Of a DNA stretch of 6,752 nt, positions 1-4,948 are shown piece after piece (within the stretch, counting starts at the first letter, position 1; every line of letters starts with the position of its first letter). A program made the position numbers and the translations under genes. The DNA comes from Pseudomonadota bacterium. GTDB taxonomy: Bacteria; Pseudomonadota; Gammaproteobacteria; Burkholderiales; SG8-39. Location of the stretch: assembly GCA_021848555.1 (NCBI GenBank), contig JAJZUN010000150.1:1-6752 (forward strand). Reading direction: 5' to 3'. The notes under the pieces are model-generated. The model saw nothing but the letters and a program-made list of their open reading frames with translations. It was not told the DNA's origin and made no database searches.

Positions 1-130
1 CGATCTGGCTGGTGCAAGTCGCCGCCCAGGCGCCCTGCGCAAAAGCGGTCAGGACAATCAAACCCAGCACATGCGAGCAGCGGGAAAACAGAGACAAGCC
101 GCGTTTTCCCCGTACCAGAACACCGCTCAT
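1..130 (-). CDS. Exported protein, N-terminal fragment (signal peptide visible; MshQ-like position)
   Basis: Only the first 43 codons are inside the window; the gene runs off the left edge. The ATG at 130-128 overlaps the TGA of the preceding short prepilin (ATGA), which suggests translational coupling, and an AGGTGA Shine-Dalgarno-like sequence lies just upstream. The peptide has a classical Sec signal: a basic N-region with several Arg and one Lys (residues 7-17), a hydrophobic core VLGLIVLTAFA (21-31), and an A-W-A signal peptidase I site at about residues 34-36. The mature protein would start ATCTSQI, with an early Cys that could form a disulfide or, less likely, be structural in another way. 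No lipobox is seen, because the Cys is not at the cleavage site. In MSHA clusters a large exported MshQ-type protein commonly follows the minor pilins, so that is the best positional guess, but homology cannot be judged from 43 residues. Confidence 0.7.
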   Translation of the reverse strand, partial: MSGVLVRGKRGLSLFSRCSHVLGLIVLTAFAQGAWAATCTSQI

Positions 131-372
131 TTCCCATCACCTGCGATAGCCGCCGCAAAACCGGTCGGAAAATCGGAAAATGCCGCATTGTCTGGCGCGA
201 GCGGGAACAGCAGATTTTTCACCTTGATCCCGCCTTGACTGACCAACGCGTATTGATGCGCGGAGATTGGTGGCAGGCCGCAGCCATCCGCACACATTAG
301 CCTCCCGGTGAAGACCATGGTAACGATCAGTTCGACCAACGTGAATCCGTGGCTTCGCAACTGACTCTCCAT
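127..372 (-). CDS. Very short type IV prepilin-like protein, probably truncated or chimeric
   Basis: The 81-residue product starts with a recognisable class III signal: leader MESQLRSHG, then FTLVELIVTMV with Phe at mature +1 and Glu at +5, so PilD-type peptidase should recognise it. The hydrophobic helix stops after about 14 residues (FTG, then Arg24), whereas pilin N-terminal helices normally stay hydrophobic for over 20. The remaining 57 residues have two close cysteines (C27, C31) and no resemblance I recognise to a pilin head. Minor pilins are usually about 130-200 residues. I chose the ATG at 372-370, which gives a 9-residue leader and has AGGA just upstream, although the spacer is short. 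A GTG at 393-391 would add seven residues. The gene lies after the mshA terminator and is coupled by ATGA to the exported protein that follows. It may be a decayed mshC/D/O/P-type gene or a real small protein; the pilin signal itself is clear. Confidence 0.6.
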   Translation of the reverse strand: MESQLRSHGFTLVELIVTMVFTGRLMCADGCGLPPISAHQYALVSQGGIKVKNLLFPLAPDNAAFSDFPTGFAAAIAGDGK

Positions 373-405
373 CTGTCCTGACGATGCTGTCACGGCTCGA
401 CCCCG

Positions 406-442
406 AAAAAAAAGCAGGATCGGACGCCTGATCCGAACCTGC
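406..442 (-). terminator. Intrinsic terminator after mshA
   Basis: Read on the minus strand, GCAGGTTCGG (442-433) pairs with CCGATCCTGC (423-414) with a single T-T mismatch around a 9-nt loop, and is followed at once by eight T residues (413-406). It is a textbook rho-independent terminator lying about 85 nt after the mshA stop. It would end the abundant major-pilin transcript, and it puts the short prepilin at 372-127 outside that unit except by read-through. Confidence 0.88.
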
Positions 443-527
443 CCCTTTGCCGCACGTCCGTCGCCGCGTACGGCCTGCTTACACCAATTTCACGTCCGCC
501 GCGGGCCTATGCCTGCTGCAATCGCGA

Positions 528-968
528 TCAGCAGCCGGAAGTAACGGCGGCCGTAACTGCGGGCGGCGCGGTTCCGTTCGACTCGGTATAGGTAAACTGG
601 CAATTGGCTGGCGTCGTCGCACCAGCGACCTGGATGGTTGCCACTGTGCCGGCCGCGCTGGCGCTGTATTCCGTGGACAGACCCGCCGCGGTGATGATGC
701 CCGCGGCCGTCGGATAGCGGTTGGCCATGGGGATGGTAGCCCCGTCGAGCGTCACCGATGCGTTCGAGGCCAGATTCAGGGATTGCTGGGTGGCGGTGGC
801 GATGTTCATCGCGGAAGTCACTGCCCCGCGCGCGCCCTGCAGCGTGGCCGCTCTGGCGCCGCCCTGGATGCCCATGAACTTGGGCAGCGCGGTTGCCGCG
901 AGTATGCCCAGAATCACGATCACCACTATCAATTCGATCAGCGTGAAGCCTGTTTGTTTCTTTGACAT
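528..968 (-). CDS. mshA: MSHA-type major pilin MshA (prepilin)
   Basis: This is the likely fibre subunit of an MSHA-like type IVa pilus, processed by prepilin peptidase and assembled at the inner membrane. The 146-residue precursor has a 7-residue leader, MSKKQTG, then FTLIELIVVIVILGILAATALPKF: Phe +1, Glu +5 and Pro at mature position 22, all canonical. The next segment (GGARAATLQGARGAV, residues 36-50; then VTLDGATIP...RYPTAAGI, about 72-91) resembles the MshA family. Cys123 and the C-terminal Cys146 should close a D-region disulfide loop. The head is rich in Ala, Ser and Thr, so it offers many possible O-glycosylation sites. The ATG at 968 is chosen over an upstream in-frame start at 1040 because AGGGAG lies 6 nt before it and because it gives a short basic leader. 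The gene follows an AT-rich 238-bp gap and is closed by its own terminator, which fits strong independent expression. Family assignment is from sequence pattern, without a database search. Confidence 0.9.
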   Translation of the reverse strand: MSKKQTGFTLIELIVVIVILGILAATALPKFMGIQGGARAATLQGARGAVTSAMNIATATQQSLNLASNASVTLDGATIPMANRYPTAAGIITAAGLSTEYSASAAGTVATIQVAGATTPANCQFTYTESNGTAPPAVTAAVTSGC

Positions 969-1206
969 TTTATGCTCCCTTTTTTCCGTATAACAGCTTG
1001 AACAATAAACCATAATATATTGTACTGCAACGCAATTCATACCGGCTTGACAAGATTTAACAGTGTCCCGCGTCGATCCAGCCTAGCCCACGCCGGCCGC
1101 GCGCTGTTTGATCCCGCTCAACTTTCGGCCCTAGCTTCGTTTTCGAGCCGCGTTCGCGATACGACGCGGCACGCCGGCCGGCAGGCTTGCACCCGCCGCT
1201 CGGGCG
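969..1206 (-). other. Intergenic region upstream of mshA: AT-rich promoter/5' UTR region and GC-rich hairpin
   Basis: This gap of 238 bp has two halves. The part next to the upstream prepilin gene is GC-rich. It holds a perfect 7-bp inverted repeat GCCGCGT/ACGCGGC (1147-1153 and 1164-1170) without a following T-run, the palindrome GCCGGCCGGC (1173-1182), and an 11-bp direct repeat CACGCCGGCCG at 1089-1099 and 1170-1180. The hairpin could act as a weak stop or RNA-stabilising end for the mshE-mshG-prepilin transcript. The part next to mshA (about 981-1066) is strikingly AT-rich for this window, as expected of a promoter. It contains several -10-like hexamers on the minus strand (TACAAT, TATATT, TATTAT, TATTGT). 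The only combination with normal spacing that I found is TTGCAG-17-TATTGT, which is weak, so the exact start point is unresolved. I saw no clear sigma-54 site and no c-di-GMP riboswitch. Confidence 0.5.
975..980 (-). promoter_or_regulatory. Ribosome binding site of mshA
   Basis: On the minus strand AGGGAG stands 6 nt before the ATG at 968. It decides the start of mshA: the open frame extends a further 24 codons upstream, but that extension has no comparable site and would place a long, Cys-rich stretch ahead of the prepilin leader. Confidence 0.75.
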
Positions 1207-1770
1207 TCAGAACCATTCATAAGCCTGGACCGGCGAAAAGCTCAGCGCGCTGAACACCATGCGCGGCGGCGCATTTTTCTCCGTCAGTTGCTGTTCGTAA
1301 TCAATAGTTACATGATAACGCACCCATTTCCTGCCGTCGGGACCGGGCTTGAAATGGGTCCCGAGGTCGACGACGTAAATGAGTTCCCGCCGGGCAAGGT
1401 CGAAATACCAGCTGCCCGGCCGCACGCGCGCATAGGCGTCGGCGTAGAACTCGCCGGCGTAATTTTCCGGGCGCTCCTGCAGCCAGTTGATCGGATTTTG
1501 CGTGCGCAAATTTTCGATCTCGTCGTCCCGCCCATGGATCATGTAGGAGGCGACGCGCATTTGCAGGGCGCTCTTGATCGCCGCCGCAGTCTGCTGCATC
1601 ACCGCCTTTTCAGCGCCTTCCTTGTACACCTGCAGGCGGTCGAGCAGTGTGAACGCCATGACCGAGACGATGCAGATGACGACAATCAGTTCAAACAGGG
1701 TGAATCCTGCGTGACTCCCTGGCGGCTCGCCGTGAACACGCCGCGTCAGTGCGCGGCGCACCTCATCCAC
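1207..1770 (-). CDS. Divergent minor prepilin (pseudopilin-like) of the MSHA cluster
   Basis: The 187-residue product has an unusually long basic leader ending ...PPGSHAG, then FTLFELIVVICIVSVMAFTLL, with Phe23 as mature +1 and Glu27 as the required +5 glutamate. Mature position 22, normally Pro in major pilins, is Asp44. The head (about 165 mature residues) contains QNPINWL (91-97), PENYAGEF (101-108) and PGSWYF (118-123). I associate these motifs with minor pilins of proteobacterial MSHA-like operons, but I cannot name the subunit. The only cysteine is in the helix, so there is no D-loop. Its place directly after mshG matches that of mshF/mshB in the Vibrio order. The GTG at 1770 overlaps the mshG end by 8 nt. 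An in-frame GTG at 1761, with AAGGG 8 nt before it, is an equally good start and would shorten the leader to 19 residues. It is probably a low-abundance tip or priming subunit; that role is inferred. Confidence 0.85.
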   Translation of the reverse strand: MDEVRRALTRRVHGEPPGSHAGFTLFELIVVICIVSVMAFTLLDRLQVYKEGAEKAVMQQTAAAIKSALQMRVASYMIHGRDDEIENLRTQNPINWLQERPENYAGEFYADAYARVRPGSWYFDLARRELIYVVDLGTHFKPGPDGRKWVRYHVTIDYEQQLTEKNAPPRMVFSALSFSPVQAYEWF

Positions 1771-3001
1771 CCTTGCGGCCGAGCGCAGCCTGACCGAGAT
1801 CCCACATGGGCAGGAACACGCCCAATGCGAGGATCAGGACCAGGATCCCGAGAAACGTGATCATGATCGGCTCGATGTTGGCGGAAAGCCCCTTCAATTC
1901 GTAGTCGATTTCGCGCTGGTACATATCCGCGACTTCCTGCATCAGGCTGTCGATCTCCCCGGTCTCCTCGCCCACAGCCACCATCTGCAGCACAATCGGG
2001 GTGAATACGCCGGTGGCCCGCGCCGTTCGCAGCACGCTCTCGCCGCGCTCCACGCCATTCTGCATTTGCTCGATGCGCTGCGCGATGTAGGCGTTGTCGA
2101 CCACCTGGGTCAGAACGGCAAGGGTTTGCACCATCGACATGCCGCTTTTCAGGGAAATCGAAAAGCTGCGCGCGAACCGCGCCAGCGTGACTTTCTCGAT
2201 GATGCTGCCGGCGAGCGGCAGGCGCAGCTTCCACTTGTCCCAGCTGTAACGCCCGGCCTGGGTCGCGGTGTAGACGCGAAAGCCGAGCACGGCGGCGATG
2301 GCCACGACCAGCAGCAGCGGCCAGAAATTCACCATGAAATTGGAGAACTGGATCAGCAACTGCGTAACCGGCGGCAGTTCGGTCTTGAGTCCGGCGAACA
2401 GCTTGGCGAAAGCGGGGATCACGAACAGGTTGACGATCACGATGGCCACCCCCATGGCCACCAGCACAAATGCCGGATAGCGCAGCGCCTGCTGCACACG
2501 CTCCTTCATTTCCTTTTCGAATTCAAGGTGGTTGAACAACCTGAGGAAAATTTCCTCCAGGCTGCCCGACATCTCGCCCACGCGCACCATGCTCACAAAG
2601 AATTGCGAGAACACCTCGGGGTGGCGGCGCATCGAAGAATTCAGGTCGCGGCCGCTGTCCAGGCTGATGCGCAGGTCCTGCATCACCCTGGCCATGGCGA
2701 CGCTCCTCGAGGACTCCTGCAGCCCGGCCAGGGCGCGCATGATGGGCACGCCGGACTTGAGCAGGGTATACATCTGGCGGCTGAACAGCAGCCTGTCATC
2801 GAGCGTGATGCGCGGCGAAAACAGGCGCGCGAGCCAGCTGTCGTGCCGCGCCGAACTCGGGGCGCGGGTCGGCACGATCTCGATGGGCGATATGCCGGTA
2901 TTGATCAACTGGTCGGCCACCGCGCCCGAATCGCCGTCTTCGAGCACGCCCGTAACCAGCTCACCCCGGGTATTTCTTCCCTTGTAGGCAAAATGCGGCA
3001 T
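1763..3001 (-). CDS. mshG: MSHA pilus inner-membrane platform protein MshG (GspF/PilC family)
   Basis: This polytopic protein of the inner membrane couples the cytoplasmic assembly ATPase to pilin extraction and polymerisation. The 412 residues contain two T2SSF domains, about residues 70-195 and 273-397. Each carries the family hallmark late in the helical bundle: VGEMSGSLEEI (141-151) and VGEETGEIDSL (343-353). Predicted membrane segments are about 174-196, 223-245 and 377-399, the usual three. The short N-terminal part (FAYKGRNTRGELVTGVLE) is the typical PilC/GspF opening. The ATG at 3001-2999 shares one base with the mshE stop (TGATG) and is preceded by GAGG inside the mshE end, so translation is very probably coupled. 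The open frame continues far upstream inside mshE, but that part is a shadow. The length is normal for the family. The name MshG rather than PilC or GspF rests on the MshE and MshA neighbours. Confidence 0.93.
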   Translation of the reverse strand: MPHFAYKGRNTRGELVTGVLEDGDSGAVADQLINTGISPIEIVPTRAPSSARHDSWLARLFSPRITLDDRLLFSRQMYTLLKSGVPIMRALAGLQESSRSVAMARVMQDLRISLDSGRDLNSSMRRHPEVFSQFFVSMVRVGEMSGSLEEIFLRLFNHLEFEKEMKERVQQALRYPAFVLVAMGVAIVIVNLFVIPAFAKLFAGLKTELPPVTQLLIQFSNFMVNFWPLLLVVAIAAVLGFRVYTATQAGRYSWDKWKLRLPLAGSIIEKVTLARFARSFSISLKSGMSMVQTLAVLTQVVDNAYIAQRIEQMQNGVERGESVLRTARATGVFTPIVLQMVAVGEETGEIDSLMQEVADMYQREIDYELKGLSANIEPIMITFLGILVLILALGVFLPMWDLGQAALGRKGG

Positions 3002-4701
3002 CAGTCCTCGAGCTCGGAACTGATCCGTACCGCTTCGGACAAAGTGGTCCGGCCCACCAGCACCAGCTGCCCCGCATGGTGGCGCATGCTCCTGCCAGCC
3101 ATGTGCTTGACCGCGAGCCCGGAAAACTCGGTCGTGTCTTCGCGGTTTACCGCCGCAGTGAGTGCCGCATCCATTTCCAGCATTTCGTATACGCCGGTGC
3201 GCCCGGCATAGCCGGTGAGATGGCAAAACTGGCAGCCGCGCCCGCGCATCATCCGCACCGGCTCGCCGTCTTCGCGTTCGGCACCCTGCAGCCATTGCAT
3301 TTCCTGCTCCGGCGGCTGATACGGTTCGGAGCAGCTGGGGCAGTTCACCCGCACCAGCCGCTGCGCGATCACCGCCTGCAGGGAGGAGGCGACCATGTAG
3401 CGCGGCGCTCCCATGTCGATCAGGCGGATCGGGGTGCTCGCCGCGTCGCGGGTGTGCAGGGTCGAGAACACCATGTGGCCGGTGAGCGCGGCGCGCATGC
3501 CGATCTGCGCCGTTTCCGGGTCGCGCATCTCGCCCACCAGGATGATGTCCGGGTCCTGGCGCAGGGCCGAGCGCAGCACGCGCCCGAAGCTGAGATCGAT
3601 TTTCTCGTTGACCTGCACCTGGTTGAGTCCGGCAAGGCGGTATTCGATCGGGTCCTCGACGGTGATGATTTTCTTGTCTATCGTATTCACTTCGTTCAGG
3701 GCGGCATACAGCGTCGTGGTCTTGCCGCTGCCGGTGGGCCCGGTCACGAGCACCATGCCGGTGGTGCGCCGGATGATTTGCTGCAGGCGCGAGAGCACAT
3801 GCGGCGGCATGCCCAGGCCGTCCAGACCCTGTACGCCGGTGCTGCGGTTGAGCAGGCGCATCGCCACCGATTCGCCGTATTGCGTCGGCATGGTCGAGAT
3901 GCGCACGTCGACGCGCTTGTCGCCTATGCGCACATTGAAACGGCCGTCCTGCGGCAGTCGTTTCTCGGAGATGTCCAGGCCCGACATGAGCTTGAGGCGC
4001 TGCACCAGGGCGGAGGCGATCTTGATCTCGGACTCGGTCTGCAGCTGCAGCATGCCGTCGATGCGAAAGCGTATTTGCAGCAGACTCTCCTGCGGCTCGA
4101 TGTGCACATCGGACGCGTTCACCTGGACCGCATCCTCGAACATCGACTGCAGCAGCTTGACCACCGGCGCGTCTTCCGCGCCCGGCTCGACGCTGAGCGC
4201 GCCGAAATCCACGGCCTCGGCCATGTCCGCGCCCAACTCGCGCGCCAGATCGGTCATCTGCTCGGTGCGCCGATAGATCCGGTCCATGGTTTCGAGCACC
4301 TGGTTCTCGTTGACCAGGACCAGTTCGATGTCGCGTTTCAGCAGGCGCGCGATCTCGTCGTAGGCGAACAGATCGGTCGGATCGGCCATCGCCACCAGGT
4401 AGGTGCTGCCTTTGTCCTCCAGCAACAAGGCGCGAAAACGCCGCGCCTGCATCTCCGGCAGCGTACGCGCGACCGAAAGATTGACGTTGTAGTGCTTGAG
4501 ATTGATGTACGGGATCTTGAGTTGCTTGGCCAGCGTCTCCGAGATGGCCTCTTCGGTGACAAAACCGTTCTCGATCAGTACCCGGCCGAGCTTGCGGCCG
4601 CTGCGTTTTTGTTGCTCCAGGGCCAGGCCAAGCTGTTCTTGCGAGATCAGTTTTTCCTGGACCAACAGGTTTCCGATGCGAACTTTCTCAGGCCGGGCCA
4701 T
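3001..4701 (-). CDS. mshE: MSHA pilus assembly ATPase MshE (GspE/PilB family, MshEN module)
   Basis: This cytoplasmic hexameric ATPase drives pilus extension. The 566 residues start with an MshEN module: two 24-residue motifs (8-31 and 37-60) separated by five residues, the arrangement known to bind c-di-GMP in Vibrio MshE. The match is imperfect, with Lys17 for the usual Gly in motif 1 and Lys37 for Arg in motif 2. The catalytic part is intact: Walker A GPTGSGKTT (321-329), Asp box IITVEDPIEY (345-354), Walker B LVGEMRD (388-394) and His box TGHMVFSTLHTRDA (407-420). A zinc-type tetracysteine site is formed by C454, C457, C490 and C493. The ATG at 4701 has AGGA 7 nt upstream. It is first in a tight mshE-mshG-prepilin operon. 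Length and order of elements are normal; MshE is preferred over PilB because of the N-terminal motifs and the neighbouring genes. Confidence 0.94.
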   Translation of the reverse strand: MARPEKVRIGNLLVQEKLISQEQLGLALEQQKRSGRKLGRVLIENGFVTEEAISETLAKQLKIPYINLKHYNVNLSVARTLPEMQARRFRALLLEDKGSTYLVAMADPTDLFAYDEIARLLKRDIELVLVNENQVLETMDRIYRRTEQMTDLARELGADMAEAVDFGALSVEPGAEDAPVVKLLQSMFEDAVQVNASDVHIEPQESLLQIRFRIDGMLQLQTESEIKIASALVQRLKLMSGLDISEKRLPQDGRFNVRIGDKRVDVRISTMPTQYGESVAMRLLNRSTGVQGLDGLGMPPHVLSRLQQIIRRTTGMVLVTGPTGSGKTTTLYAALNEVNTIDKKIITVEDPIEYRLAGLNQVQVNEKIDLSFGRVLRSALRQDPDIILVGEMRDPETAQIGMRAALTGHMVFSTLHTRDAASTPIRLIDMGAPRYMVASSLQAVIAQRLVRVNCPSCSEPYQPPEQEMQWLQGAEREDGEPVRMMRGRGCQFCHLTGYAGRTGVYEMLEMDAALTAAVNREDTTEFSGLAVKHMAGRSMRHHAGQLVLVGRTTLSEAVRISSELED

Positions 4702-4939
4702 GGTTCCATCCTAGTCCGGACAAGCCGGAAGCAGAATCTTCGAGCGCACTGCGAAATTCGGGAAACGCTACCCATCTACACAGCTGATACGGACGCCGTT
4801 TCTGTAGCGCCGCTACGGCCGCATCGGGGCTTAAATGGGTAAGCAATTGCCTGGGAACGCAGTGTTTCACGACCCCGGCGTTGAACGGTTTTGGGCAAAT
4901 CGCTTGCATCAACCCGCCTTTTATAGACAAATCCTGAAC
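4702..4939 (-). other. Intergenic region between the pglL-like gene and mshE
   Basis: This 238-bp gap has no terminator with a T-run after the oligosaccharyltransferase gene. Its most notable small feature is GTAGC/GCTAC around three bases (4804-4816), a short hairpin. An open frame on the minus strand runs from ATG 4909 (or TTG 4930) to 4688, ending 14 nt inside mshE. It would give 73-80 residues with several Cys and no family I recognise. Its third codon positions are much less GC-rich than those of the neighbouring genes, so I do not call it a gene. The region more probably serves as the mshE promoter and a long 5' leader. Confidence 0.4.
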
Positions 4940-4948
4940 TTACCCCAA
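4920..4948 (-). promoter_or_regulatory. Possible sigma-70 promoter for mshE
   Basis: On the minus strand TTGGGG (4948-4943) is followed after exactly 17 bp by TATAAA (4925-4920). The -10 box matches 5 of 6 consensus positions, but the -35 box only 3 of 6, and it lies at the end of the upstream coding region. A perfect TTGACA sits a little further upstream (4959-4954) but is too far from this -10. If active, it would make an mshE transcript with a leader of roughly 210 nt. Confidence 0.3.

Noticed and set aside
969..1040. Upstream extension of mshA by 24 residues
   Set aside because: It would precede a standard 7-residue prepilin leader with a Cys-rich stretch and lies in the AT-rich promoter region. 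The good Shine-Dalgarno at 975-980 supports the start at 968.
1147..1170. GC-rich hairpin as an intrinsic terminator of the mshE-mshG-prepilin operon
   Set aside because: The 7-bp stem is perfect, but the loop is 10 nt and no T-run follows on the minus strand, so it cannot be called a rho-independent terminator.
969..1206. c-di-GMP riboswitch upstream of mshA
   Set aside because: It was considered because MSHA systems respond to c-di-GMP, but the conserved GEMM-type core sequences are not visible here or in 4702-4939.
1020..1253. Plus-strand open frame of 77 codons across the mshA upstream region
   Set aside because: No ribosome binding site or recognisable product; it spans the promoter region and runs antisense into the minor prepilin gene.
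2066..3211. Plus-strand open frame of 381 codons opposite mshG
   Set aside because: Antisense shadow of mshG with low-complexity His/Gln/Arg-rich translation and no recognisable domain.
3002..3295. Upstream extension of mshG by 98 codons into mshE
   Set aside because: The extension is Arg/Ala-rich shadow sequence. The family opening (HFAYKGRN) begins right at the ATG at 3001, which has an RBS and overlaps the mshE stop.
3076..4842. Long plus-strand open frame of 588 codons opposite mshE
   Set aside because: It is antisense to an intact, motif-complete ATPase gene. The product is His/Arg/Ala-rich with no domain, as expected for a shadow of a GC-rich gene.
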